The position numbers and the translations under genes are program-made. A stretch of 64,000 nt of DNA from Dryococelus australis (lineage: Eukaryota > Arthropoda > Insecta > Phasmatodea > Phasmatidae): assembly GCA_029891345.1 (NCBI GenBank), contig CM057000.1, positions 133,598,163 to 133,662,162 on the forward strand. The letters run 5' to 3'. Positions 34,346-44,779 of this stretch are shown here, piece after piece. Under the pieces are notes generated by a model. It did not search any database. It had not been told where the DNA came from and saw nothing but the letters and a program-made list of their open reading frames with translations. Each line of letters starts with the position of its first letter. The first letter of the stretch is position 1.

Positions 34346-34870
34346 TTATTTTTTACAGTTGACAAAAATAACACATAAGCTATTTTAATGGCGGGTAGAG
34401 ATTTTGTTCACTTGTTTTTACGCATGGAAAAATATAATTTTTCGCTGTAGGAAGTATAATTCCTGTGGCTTCGAAAGGGTTGATATGTGATGGCAGAAAA
34501 TTATGCATTCATTTTCTACGCTAGCTCTTGCGAGGCCTTCACGCCAAATTTGAAGGACATAGCCACATATTGGTGGTGATGAGTGATGCACGGTTATACT
34601 ACCCTATCGGACGAGAACGTAAAAAAAAAAAAAAAAAGCAGGATGCGTGGATCCGAGAAAGAACATTTCAAAAGCATGGGACTGGCCACGTGAGAAATAT
34701 CGAGGGGTCGATCTGCTTGTGGGAGATACGAGATACGTCTGTCGAAGACTGGAATCGCGCACAAAAAAGATACTCCGCGAGATGCGGATAAAGGTCCAGT
34801 GATCTCTGATATTTGTTTTGCCTTCAAAGGCTGGAATGTGAAATACGTATTTTCCACCCAACACAGACTG
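34346..34870. other. Gene-free interval
   Basis: Contains an A17-A18 run at 34620. The plus frame 34528-34791 and the minus frames run through that poly-A/poly-T, so the runs of K or F in them are artefacts. No repeat family recognised. Confidence 0.4.
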
Positions 34871-34876
34871 ATACAC

Positions 34877-35086
34877 CTTAGTTATCACTGAAGTAATTAT
34901 ATTCCCCAGTATACAGTCTAATAGTATTTGTAACTGGGAAATGTCTGAGGTACGAGATCTTTGAAGAAAATTAACTATGTTTTCATTACTCAAGTTAACA
35001 TAAGTGTCGGTTAAAAATTGTTCCGGAACACCCATCAATGTTGGCACGAATATCAGAAATATTACTGTACTAAGATGCAACCTCAC
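34877..35086 (-). CDS. Weak candidate exon for a secreted protein
   Basis: The minus strand encodes a hydrophobic leader (LHLSTVIFLIFVPTLMGV) followed by FLTDTYVNLSNENIVNFLQ and, later, LQILLDCILGN. Signal-like leader, Y-x-N-L and a later Cys-Ile-Leu loosely recall insect chemosensory proteins (OS-D family), but the Y-to-Cys spacing is about eight residues too long and no second exon with the Cys pairs was found. The frame opens at GTG; no in-frame ATG precedes it before a stop, and AAAAAGGTGAGG there could itself be a splice donor. A possible donor AAG|GTGTAT ends the segment at 34877. The remaining frame to 34604 runs into poly-T. It may well be chance. Confidence 0.13.
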
Positions 35087-35116
35087 CTTTTTCTTATTTA
35101 TATGTTAACTGACTAC

Positions 35117-35901
35117 AGGCTGTTCACGGTAAAGTGAGCACTTTTGAAGCCCTAGTTACTTTTTACTTCCAGGCCTTTTTTAAAAATCATTTAACCACCT
35201 TTTTAAATAAATATTGTCGTGTAAGTAATATATGCAATGTTTATATTCCACCGCACACAGAAGTTAACATCTACAGCTGGAGTCGCAATAGCCCGACGAA
35301 CACGACACGACAGACAGATATGACGTCAGAGCTCGACGGAATTTCATATTAGGTAAATGTTACTCAGTGTTCACAATACACCGACGAAATGAGCCCGACA
35401 AGTATGTTAGTTGGCTGTTGGGAAATTCTAAAACGGCAGGTTATCATTACAATGTCCAATATTTACATATTTAACTCGCGATAAAATGGATGATCATTTT
35501 GCTTTTTATAAAACTTGAATTTATACGAGAGATGAAAAGTATTTAGAAATAAATCGGAACGCTATTTAGGCGGCAAGTTAGTTTATTATTTACTACAGTA
35601 TGGAAATACGCACAAAAATTTATTTTCTAATGTATTTAAACTTTTTTTTTTTGCACGTCCAGACGAGTCTGACACGATGGAAAGTAGAAATAGAATCTAC
35701 TTTTTTCGGGCAGTCGGAGCAGCGATTTTGTCTGACTGACCTTGCATCTCATCGGCTGCTACTCAGATTTCGTCGTGTCGGGTTTGTCGTGTCGGGTTTG
35801 TCGGGCACTGTGACTCCAGCTTAAGGCTAAAATAAAATACATTTATTAATATAGCAAGTAAAAGGGCTTTCAAAAGTGTTCACTTTACCGGGAATATCCC
35901 T
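35117..35901 (-). mobile_element. MITE family A, copy A4, interrupted
   Basis: Left GGCTGTTCACGGTAAAGTGA with a perfect continuation GCACTTTTGAAGCCCT; right GTTCACTTTACCGGGAATAT. The family interior is cut within the AACATCTA|AGGCT block by a different 548 bp element. Without the insert the copy is ~235 bp. Confidence 0.8.
35274..35821. mobile_element. Nested TA-flanked element inside A4
   Basis: Inverted ends: CAGCTGGAGTCGCAATAGCC at left and the complement of CTGGAGTCACAGTGCCCGAC at right. TA flanks both sides (35272-35273, 35822-35823), and removing the insert plus one TA restores the family A reading. The right end carries GTCGGGTTTGTCGT in tandem. The 74-codon frame at 35600-35824 is inside it and is not recognisable. 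A second MITE family, younger than A4. Confidence 0.8.
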
Positions 35902-35904
35902 TAT

Positions 35905-36100
35905 AGCATGCTAGCCTTTGTAAACCAAATTCTGTCTGAAGAGAAAATCCCGTTACGTAAACGAAAAGAAATGTTATATAGTTGGCAGTGCAGAGCGTGC
36001 TGTATTTGCCTTTGAATTGTAGGGAATTAATTGCATTTGTCGTACAACTTCACACTGGAATGTTGCACTTCATATATACATACAATGGATGAATGTGTGT
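35905..36100. other. Short gene-free spacer
   Basis: Between A4 and B6. Nothing recognised. Confidence 0.4.
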
Positions 36101-36103
36101 AAA

Positions 36104-36524
36104 TGCTGTTCACTATGAAGTGAGCACTTTATAAATGAACCTTATAAAAATGTCACTGACCCTGCATCCATGTATTTTAATGGACGCACTGAGTGTAATT
36201 CGCCAAGTAAAGGTGGTAACGATGCATAGAAAGTAGTTCTATATCTTAACCTCGAATAAAAAGTGTTAGGTAACCATTTGTGATAACTTAAAATTATTTC
36301 TTCCGCTTTCTGTTTTTTTTTAAATGCGTCGAAGTATAAAAATGTGCAGATTTGTAAAGTATTTACTTTCTTAATAATTACACAGTTTTATTTGATCGAC
36401 GCACGAATAAAGTTACGGAACCCATGGCAATGTTAATTTTACATAGGACGGAGGAATACGCAACGGGTTCACAAGTAGATCTTAAACAGGACTTCCAAAA
36501 GTGCTCATTTTACCGTGAACAGCC
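36104..36524 (-). mobile_element. MITE family B, copy B6
   Basis: Left GCTGTTCACTATGAAGTGAG; right CATTTTACCGTGAACAGCC-TA. Reverse B blocks: CGCACTGAGTG, GTGTTAGGTAACCATTTGTG, CACGAATAAAGTTACGG, AGTAGATCTTAAACAGG. ~421 bp. Confidence 0.85.
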
Positions 36525-36529
36525 TATAG

Positions 36530-37500
36530 AGCGATTTATGTCCTGTCACCGTACGCCGATTTTGCTGTGAATTGTTTTTTTTTATTGTTTATTTTTCAAA
36601 CTTTGAACAAAGCATTTTTTTTTAGCCATTTTAGAGTACTCTTGGAACGTTGTTTGTAGTGTGCGTGACGTCATGAAAGTACCGAACAGTCTTCGTTTGA
36701 AGTGCGCTCCTATCGTAGCTCAGCATATTGGAAACACGTTCAATAGTGAACGTGAACTACCAGCGCTTTTCGACGCAGTTCAGGCATTAGCTATTCGGGG
36801 ACCTTAATGAACTCCGTCGAGAGATCAGAACCAATTCTTTTTCATCATCTCGAAAAGAACCTTACATTAATGGCACTTTACAAATGATCGTGTTTGTCTA
36901 CGAGCAATTAACGCCTGGAGTTACTCTGTGTTCGTATCCTTCTGAGACCCTCCAAAAAAGAACAACATATATACTGTGAATTTAAGTGGTAAAATAAGGG
37001 AATAACAGGCTTGTAACTGGCACCACCTTCATTTGTACAAAATAATTCTAAAAATAATGTATATTATTTACAGCTAAGTGAAAAGCCGATCTGGCGAAGG
37101 CCACATTTCCGGTGTCTCTTGTGGCCCAAATGTGTGCGACATTTCCTTTTTGTCAAACCCACACAGACCTCAAGAAACTAATTCTACAGGTAAAGTGCAT
37201 GGACTCTCATCATTGTTGTGGTTCCTCCATTGTAATGACTGCAGCAAAACTGAAAACTTAAATGAGAAAAGTATTTAAAGAAAATTACTATATTTACAAA
37301 AATGGTTCATGCGTGCACACACAAAGCTGAAAAAAATGTCTTATTAATGTAAGACCAAAACCAGCCCACTATATAGGTATTGTTGACGAAGAATACGATT
37401 TTTCATTGAAAAAAAAAAAAATGAAATACTGCCAGTTGTATTACTCACTCAAATTTTAGGCGGCAAGAACGAACGAAATTTGCCTGTAATGTGAACGAGA
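36530..37500. other. Gene-free interval
   Basis: Contains T8-T9 runs and an A13 run at 37410. TGACGTCA-like GTGACGTCATG occurs at 36665. The 66-codon frame 37078-37278 has no recognisable motif. Confidence 0.4.
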
Positions 37501-37504
37501 CTTC

Positions 37505-38265
37505 TATGTCATCTCGGCGAAATACTTGTCCACGTGTCATATCGTGCCACACCTCTCCAGGGACGCAGACAGTTAGACAAACACCACGGACGACACTCAC
37601 ACAGTGTAAATGTTTGGTGGAAGGTGCGTGAAATTACTCCCAAGGCCACCTATCCGATTCTCCGACTCTTTATTTTTTTTTGTCCCTGGCTGCGCGGTCG
37701 TCGAAGAGGAGGAGGGGGGGGGGGGGTGGACGATAAACAATCGAGCATCGACGCAGTCGGTCGCCGAACTCGGGGACCTTCGGACGAGACGCGGGAAGAT
37801 GTAACGCCAATGAACGAACACTCCTCTCCCCCTCTCCCAAGATGTCTCACCCCCACTCCCAGCAATTGTTGTGCGCGCCCACGCGGCAGCATAGCTTCCT
37901 GTCTCTCTGGCCGGGCGCATCCTTTGCCCGCTAATTGGCTCCACCCGTGTCTTAGATTGCGGGAGGGAAGGGAGGGGAACCTACCTTGGGAGCTCCCCTC
38001 CTTCCCACTAAGGGGCCAGGCAGCTCCGCGGCGGATGTAAGGTTAAGTGAATTTTCCCACAAAAATAATTCAAGGAGCACCGCGCGAACCAGCGGAGAAG
38101 TTCCTGACAATGGCAGTTAAAAAAAAAAAAAAACGCAGCCAGTTTTCTCCCGCCGCGCGGAGAATACGCGAGACTCGTCCTCTGTGCCGGCAGTGTTTGG
38201 GTGAGGGGTTAAACTTTAGAAAAAAGGGGGGGGGGGCACCACAGATGGTTCGCTAGTTACGGGTC
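37505..38265. promoter_or_regulatory. CpG-rich block, possible CpG island or promoter
   Basis: About 750 bp of GC- and CpG-rich DNA in AT-rich surroundings, with a G-rich run (GGAGGGGGGGGGGGG, 37711-37728), an inverted CCAAT (CTAATTGGCTCC, 37931) and an A13-A14 run at 38118. Several frames on both strands are open, the longest 168 codons (37534-38040, GTG start). Their low-complexity Gly/Arg/Pro content and mutual overlap suggest composition rather than coding. Confidence 0.35.
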
Positions 38266-38547
38266 CTATGTACTGAAATGTTTTCTGTGAAATGGTGGTT
38301 TGCGCGTAAACGCTTGTCTCGGTAAATAAGTGTTCTGGAAACACGAAGTTTTGCCAGAAAGGATTAAAAAATATATGTTGTCTATATCGTTTTCGTGAAA
38401 GTTATCAAATATCGCATTTTTAAAGCTTGCCTATGAAGTTTGTTTAAGCGGTAAGAGAGAAGTACGATTATACGCAGGTAGTTTGATCTGTGTACTTTCA
38501 TCGCGTGTAATAACACCCCACAGTTACAGATATAGTTCACGCAGTAA

Positions 38548-38645
38548 AGCGTTAGGACGGAAACACTGCACGCCTTGAGCGCGTAGGAGCGATGAGGCGC
38601 TAGGTTTGCGTGTCAGTATCGCCCGTATCGCTCCCCCTCGCGTCT
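38548..38645 (-). repeat. GC-rich dispersed repeat E, copy E4
   Basis: Reverse complement carries GAGCGATACGGGCGATACTG and AAGGCGTGCAGTGTTTCCG, the same two conserved blocks at similar spacing. It is the most diverged copy. Confidence 0.5.
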
Positions 38646-38649
38646 TGAC

Positions 38650-39190
38650 CTTGAACGAGCAGGTACCCAGGACCTGGGGTAAGTTGTGCTTTTGGACTTC
38701 TCGTTGCGTATCCTTCCGCCACGTGTAAACTACCCAATGAAAATAACGCCAATGTGACAGCGCACTGTATTCGTGCGATTGGCAAGCTGTCAAACTTTAA
38801 TAGTTATTTATTCATAGGTCTAATAGTGAGATGTGTTTCCAACAAAGCTGCTTGAAAACCTGCAAGTTAGCACTGTAAAACATATTTATTTCTAAAAAAC
38901 AATGTAATAATATTTAGTTTAATTATTACTTTACATAATAACGATTCGATAATAGCCTTTTCTATTTGTTTTTAATTTATATTGAATGAATATTTTAATT
39001 GTGAAAAAAATCATTGGAATGTTTTATTTAACAAAAACAAAACGTAACGTGCTTGCGATAGCCTATACAATAGATTTAGAAAACAACAACCAAATAAGGT
39101 GATGCGTGGGCCGATTTTATAAAGGTTTTATTCTAAAAGTGTGAAATATAGTATGAATAGACGTACAGTATCATTTTAATTTATTTAATG
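38650..39190. other. Gene-free AT-rich interval
   Basis: CCAATGAAAATAACGCCAATG at 38734 has two CCAAT strings, otherwise AT-rich with no recognised repeats. Confidence 0.35.
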
Positions 39191-39194
39191 CAGT

Positions 39195-39745
39195 TCATGA
39201 AGCAAGACTCTGGCAAGGTCCCGTTCAACAGTGGCTGCAAACATAACGACACGGATGTGCATCATGGATGACATATTGGCACACGTCTGAACTTTCTGCA
39301 GTGCGAGGAAACGTAACAATTACAGATGTGCAAGCACTGAAAACTAAATTCTGTTTCGCAGACGAGATCAAGTATGGCTGCTCAACGAATTTACAAGAAA
39401 CATGTTTAAACCGATCATTCTGTTACGAGCAGCAACACAGGCATGCTAGTCTGAATGCGACAAACATATTGTGAAGAAGAGGATCGAAGCCTTGAGCGCT
39501 TTTAAACAAACCCCTGCAGGCAGACCGAGTGCGTCAGATATTACGACTGGAAACGCGGCGAACGAGATCTTTGTCGTCGAGACACTGCACCAGCAAGACG
39601 TCCAGAGACGGGGGGCGTGCCGCCCACCGACATGCGTCTATCCTTCAGCCTACAGCATCATGGACAAGGTGAAGTCGGACCACAGTAAACTATTCAGAGT
39701 GGCCTTTTATATATACACAAGTACCTAATATAATAACAAATCATG
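39195..39745 (+). other. Base-balanced patch, two consecutive frames, unidentified
   Basis: Plus-strand frames of 68 and 85 codons (39268-39474 and 39471-39728) follow each other with a 4 bp overlap. Neither contains a domain I recognise. Composition is more coding-like than the flanks. It lies immediately upstream of an LTR-like end, so it might be a remnant of a retroelement 3' region. Confidence 0.25.
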
Positions 39746-39769
39746 AATATCTAACACAATGCAACCAAG

Positions 39770-39928
39770 TAAGCTTAATGAGAGCTCCGCCTCTTTATCG
39801 AGTAACTAACATTCTGTAACGAGTTGTAAAGCATATTGTAACGAGATGTAATATGATATTGATTGTAATACAGAGACGACAGTGAATATATTTGAGTTCA
39901 CATTTGAATACTCCTAACCCCAACATGT
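39770..39928 (+). mobile_element. Possible LTR fragment
   Basis: AACGAGTTGTAAAGC and AACGAGATGTAATATG are followed by TACAGAGACGACAGTGAATA and an end reading CTCCTAACCCCAACA, which resembles the R-U5 part of insect LTR retrotransposons. No primer-binding site follows, and no second LTR is present in the window. Texture-based only. Confidence 0.25.
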
Positions 39929-40193
39929 ACGTTTAATATAAAATATTTAGCCACATTAAACTAACTCGTATATTTTTTTGTGAAAACACCCCTTTTGGAA
40001 TGGGAATAACAGTAATTTCTCTTATTCTTCACAGTTAATTATAGAATGTCACATTCTTTGAAAAGCTTCCAATGTGCAGATTGTAAGGCACAGAAGTACT
40101 ACACTACGTTAGCAATGAGGAAGTAAACTGCCTGCATAAGTGTCTCGGATCTTCGTTTCAATTACCACTTTAGGCTGTTCTCGGTAAATTGCT

Positions 40194-41165
40194 CTCTAAA
40201 TCTGAATCAGTGAGAATTTCACTGTTTTGATTAGTGAACAATACCTAACTGAAGCAATAGGCATTTCGGTGCATTTATCTGATGAATCAGTGGGAAAAGG
40301 CTATATTTCTTCCACTTATTGATTAAGAGACATTTTCCACTGATTCGTAGGTAATATTTTTCACTGTTATTCAGTGGTTTATTTTTGACTGATGGATCAG
40401 TGAAACAGCTTGTAAAAATTGTCGTTAAAGAACGTGTATCAAGAGAAATAATAACGAATAAAATAACAAAACCAATACGAAATACTTTCTAAAATGTGTT
40501 TCGTCTTTCAAAGCACCATTTTACGAGATAATATGAACATCTAGCCTTACATCCTGTTTTTACGTCTTTTATTTCGTTTTCATGTAATCATCACAGCGTT
40601 CTGTTTGAAGGTTTAAAATTCATATAGGCTAATGCGGGGAAGAGAGTGCACTCATATATACTACTCATTTTAACAATCCTAACGGCACCAATTAAACCAA
40701 AAACGAAAAGTAAGAGCCCACAATTTAAATCTTTACAATTTCGATAAGTATTATAAGAGATATATTTTCCTCCAATTTCTTCAACTTGGCATTGGTAGCG
40801 CAGATAAGCAACGGTCTAAAATCGAAGTGGAAAGGCTGTGTAAGTTTTATCCCAGCCACTTCGGAAAAATTGTTTACTTTTTAAATTACGGTAAATTACG
40901 CAAAATTAATAGTTAACTATCGGAAATATGTTTATTTCGCGTAATTATTTAGCCACATTCAATAAAAACAATATTTAATTCGCCACTGCAGTCGGCCGTT
41001 ACTTATTCAATCAGTGAAATTGTTTCACGTCGATAATTGAATTTTTTTCGCTGAAACAATTAGTGGTTTGGCTTTCCATTAATTCTAAGTGGAGCTGTTT
41101 TCACTCATTCGAGTAGTTTAATTTCACTGCGAATCTGTGGTTTCTCACTGATTCGAAATTTAGAG
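40194..41165. mobile_element. Element J, inverted ends rich in AATCAGTG
   Basis: Left end CTCTAAATCTGAATCAGTGA, right end the complement of CTCTAAATTTCGAATCAGTG. The outer ~200 bp on each side carry repeated CACTGATT/AATCAGTG strings in both orientations (about every 20-40 bp). ~970 bp with no coding capacity. The internal CACTG motif clusters recall subterminal transposase sites of hAT-like elements, but no 8 bp duplication is evident. Confidence 0.65.
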
Positions 41166-41193
41166 TGTGAGCACTTCTGAAAGCTCTACTTGA

Positions 41194-41515
41194 ACCTTAA
41201 ACATATCATCCTGAGCATACTTGTTCACGTCTGACATGTCGCAGAATATGTGATATGATGGTTGATGCTTTGCGAGTCGAGGAGATAGCTCCAGCCAATA
41301 CGGACATTGTCTTTCCCTGGCCAATTCTATTGGTTGCTGCTGACACACACACCAATTATTTTTTTAATTGGTTGCATCTGTGTCGTTGATCTGCTGTATC
41401 CCATTCGATACGTTCCAAAGTGTCCGTTGTTATAAGGAACTCGTAAGTACTGTGCCCACCAGAAATTTCCTGTTCTGCAACTCGTTAAACGAAATTGAAC
41501 GTTTTCGCTAAGGGG
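41194..41515. mobile_element. TTAA-flanked element, piggyBac-type candidate
   Basis: 322 bp bounded on the right by TTAA (41516-41519) and on the left by TTGA (41190-41193), where undisturbed family B has one TTAA. Ends read ACCTTAAAC (left) and the complement CCCCTTAGC (right), a short imperfect inverted repeat of the CCYTTA kind seen in piggyBac elements. The minus frame 41160-41348 is chance. Confidence 0.55.
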
Positions 41516-41904
41516 TTAAGATCCACTTGCATAAACGTTGTGTAGTCTTTCGCCTTATGTCCAATTAAAATTACCATGGGCCTCATCACTTTATTCATGC
41601 ATCTGTCAAAATTAAATTGTGAAATTGTTAGAAAAGTCAATATTTTAATAATCTGTTAATTTTTTTACATTTGGATGCATTAAAAAAACAGGAATCGAAA
41701 GAAATGATTCAAGTTATTTCAAATGGTTACCTAACACTTCTTATTCGATGTTAAGATATGGAGCTACTTTCCCTCTATTGTTACCAACTTTATTGGACGC
41801 ATGTCACTCAGTGCGCCCATTAAATTATAATGCAGGTAGGAGGAGTGACAATTTTCTAAGGTTGGTTTCATCAAAAGCGCTCACTTTATCGTGATCAGCC
41901 GTAA

Positions 41905-42685
41905 CATTTCTGGAATCGTAGATCGAACACTGGAGAAAAATAACTAATTTTATAAATACATAAAACAGTATTTTGAGTAGTTAAACAAATCTCGGGACTT
42001 CCACACGTTGGTACAATTTAGTTGTTACATGATACATCGCTATTGGACTCAAACTGGGTACAAGCTATAAAAAGAAAAAATTAAAACTGTGGCCTAGTCG
42101 AGCATTGGGAAAGAAATTTATAAAATGCGTTTTTTTTTTTTTTTTTACCCTGGAGGTCGCAAGTTTTCATTTATTTTAAAGGATTTGGACGAACGAATTT
42201 GGGTATTATAGTTTTTGAGGAGTACGATTATGATTTTTGAAAGTTGTCGTTTACAAACGTGGAACTTCCCATACAGTTTAGTCTGCCGGATAGCGAAGGA
42301 CTGTATGACTAGAATTTCCGTTCCCGAGACAGGTTAAGTATCAGTGGCTCCTCGGGAACTCGTTGAGTGGCGCGAAACGGTGTACATCGACGTAAACGGA
42401 ACGGTAAACGATAAGTTAGTACCGGAAGAAGATAAAATGGTAGACGGGAGAAAGGAAATTATAAAAAAAAAAAAAAACAAAAAAAAAAACACATACGCTA
42501 ATGAAAAGAATACTCCAGGAAAAGCGAGAGCAGGGGGAAAAAAAAAGCGTGGCATGATATCTTCCCCTCTGGTGAAGTTGAAATGAGTTAATTCGCCGAT
42601 AACACGCATACGAAACGAACCATGCACTTGGCGCACGATTTGTAATCACGTGGAAGCTGAGCGTAAAACAATTAACCAAGCGTAT
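41905..42685. other. Gene-free interval with poly-T and poly-A runs
   Basis: T21-T23 near 42130, A14 and A10 runs near 42463-42490. Frames over the A runs encode lysine-rich or phenylalanine-rich strings on the two strands and are not credible genes. Confidence 0.4.
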
Positions 42686-42689
42686 CTCT

Positions 42690-42905
42690 TTAGCTAAGGC
42701 CGTGTCTCTCGATTGGCCCAGAGAGCGCTCTCTCGTGCGCTCGCTCTCGCGACTACGTCATTATGACGTCAGAGAGAACGCTCTCCTGTCGTCTCAAATT
42801 CGTTGGAGAGAGTGTGAAAGAGAAAGAGCACGAAGAGAGAGCACGAAGTTGCATACTCAACTGGCGCTCTCTCGCAGGCGACATACCTGTTTACATTATT
42901 TTCGT
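42690..42905 (+). repeat. GAGA-rich repeat F, copy F1
   Basis: AAGGCCGTGTCTCTCGATTG then many GAGAG/CTCTC strings and a palindromic TGACGTCA (42764-42771). Shares its start and layout with F2. Dense GAGAG is what GAGA-factor sites look like in insects; whether it works that way is unknown. Confidence 0.4.
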
Positions 42906-43244
42906 GTTTGAATAAGATTATAGCAGCTTTCTGAGCCGAAACCCCGTCGCATGTTACCTGTAAGTGAATAATTTCAACTTTTTAAACAACGAAATAACTC
43001 ACGTAACACGTAAAAAAAAAATATATAAATACGGATAACTGACGTAGTTTCGTTTATTTTTTGTCACTTTGTGCAACATAGCGGTAATATGTAAAACAAA
43101 AATAATAGTATTTTATGAGCTAGAAATTATTCTGGTAGTGTTATAATTATTTGCGAATTATTTCGAACACATATATTATTTACAATAGCTTTGATTACGA
43201 TTTTAGCTTGACATGATTTCCCGCCTTTCGGCATCAGCTGTCTG

Positions 43245-43320
43245 CATGACGTCTGAGAGAAACGAGAGAGAACGAGTGCTCTCTCGAAAGAGTGTTCTCT
43301 CGAAAGAGTATGTTTTAAAT
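43245..43320. repeat. GAGA-rich patch related to F
   Basis: GACGTCTGAGAGAAACGAG, then CTCTCGAAAGAGTGTTCTCT, with GAAAGAGT duplicated 17 bp apart. It may be the other edge of F1, ~340 bp away. Confidence 0.35.
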
Positions 43321-43544
43321 TGAAACATGACCCCACGCTTGCCAACTTTATACCGTGCGTACGTCCACTTGAGGCATGAGTGGCCGATACCAACATCGAC
43401 AAGATGTATGCGCAAATAATAATCACCGACGTGTCACGAAGTTTCGTTAACTCTGAATGCATATGTGTAACAAATGTGTTCTTTCTTACTCATCTTGACT
43501 AGTTTCGATTAGTCGTTATCCGACATTTTATGCGGATGATTTCG

Positions 43545-43572
43545 AAAAAAAAAAAAAAAAAAAAAAAAAAAA
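43545..43572 (+). repeat. A28 homopolymer
   Basis: Twenty-eight consecutive A residues. No retroelement body was recognised just upstream. Confidence 0.85.
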
Positions 43573-44490
43573 CCGCGTTAAAATAAATACTATACGAATC
43601 TCAAACCTCTAAGAACTTTCTCGGCAATGTAAGAAGGATCATCACAAATAAATATAATTTACGTGCCTATATGCTTATATGCAGGAACTGATCGAGAAAT
43701 TTTTTTCTACACGCAGAGAATGGTTTTTTGCACTCCCAACTTCTAATGAATAGGCCCCATTCAACACAAATAGTCCTTTTTCGTATCACTATCTCACACT
43801 TACAATGATTTCGCAGTAGAAATTTTGAAAGAGGATAATGCATTATTTAAATATTTTTAAGTACTCGGGTAAAATTTAGAATCCGGTAAGGTACTAATTT
43901 AAGAATAAACTACAATTCGCTTTTATTTTTATTTTTTATATTTAATACATATATTTTGATATGTCCAAACCAAAAGTTAAGAGTACGCATATGCCAAAAG
44001 TTAAAAATTGACGTACAGGTTAATTACATATTGGTGTAGAGTTTCATGTTCAAGAAACTTGATCTCAATTTTCTCGGAGAGATAAAAACTATAGGATGAT
44101 CGACAAAAGCTATTATGTAATGACGAGATATACTTATTTCAGACTAAAAGAATGACTTTAATTACAATAATTTTCCTCGTGTATTGCAAGAAGGCGCAGA
44201 TGTCGTGGCGCCCCCACAGTTTGACGCCTCATGCGGCTGCATGTTTCGCACGAGCCTTAATCCGTCACTGACAGTATGGGATGCAATTACAGCACATGTT
44301 AGGTTAGAAAATTGTCACTAGAAGAATTTTTAATTTAATTAATAAGTGCAGAACACCAGCGAAAGAAAATTCATAACATCAGTTTTTAAACGTTTTGAGT
44401 CGATGTCACACAACCATATTGACCCAGAAGCCTGCTTCAATGTTGGTCAAAGAAAATAGGGCAGTTCTGACGTCACTGACAAAAGCACTA
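43573..44490. other. Gene-free AT-rich interval
   Basis: No repeat families recognised apart from a GACGGATTAAG-type string (minus, ~44262) that echoes 2128. Confidence 0.4.
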
Positions 44491-44497
44491 ACGGAAG

Positions 44498-44576
44498 CAC
44501 GTTTGTCTGAATCGGCTCTCAAGATCTCGCAGTTAAGAGTCCCCCAAATATTTTCACTCACTCACGTTTGTCTGAA
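44498..44576 (+). mobile_element. 5'-truncated SINE copy with exact target-site duplication
   Basis: A 51 bp SINE 3' end (44512-44562: TCGGCTCTCAAGATCTCGC ... CACTCACTC) is bracketed by CACGTTTGTCTGAA at 44498-44511 and 44563-44576. The same 3' end closes the full SINE at 57705-57959. Truncation plus a 14 bp duplication is the mark of target-primed reverse transcription. The 129-codon frame 44395-44784 spans this insertion. Confidence 0.85.
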
Positions 44577-44779
44577 AAGGTTAGACGACTATAGTATCCA
44601 TGAGACATTTTTGTATTATCTAAATAGTGTTATAAAAAGTTCTATATACGGTGCTAAAATTTCTGTATTGCTAACCGAGTTCAACATGTCAGAATCGTGC
44701 ACAAGAAAATTGCCATTTCCCGACTTCAGAAAACCGTATAAGAACTGGGCGCTCAGATACGAAACAGTGAAGCTGTCTT

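Larger units (their letters stand above)
40173..41900 (+). mobile_element. MITE family B, copy B7, carrying two insertions
   Basis: The left end TA-GGCTGTTCTCGGTAAATTG stops at 40193; the continuation GTGAGCACTTCTGAAAGCTC resumes at 41167; the next block TTAAGATCCACTTGCATAAA resumes at 41516. From there B is complete to GATCAGCC (41900). So B7 is cut twice, by element J and by a TTAA-flanked element. Rebuilt length ~430 bp. Confidence 0.75.

Noticed and set aside
34604-34876. Downstream part of the 160-codon minus-strand frame
   Set aside because: Runs through a T17-T18 tract and reads as low-complexity; only the upstream part is kept, at low confidence.
37534-38040. Longest open frame, 168 codons
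   Set aside because: Starts at GTG, lies in CpG-rich DNA with competing frames on both strands, and encodes low-complexity Gly/Arg/Pro text with no domain.
42344-42586. Lysine-rich 80-codon frame
   Set aside because: Lysines come from three poly-A runs; the minus strand is open too with phenylalanine strings.
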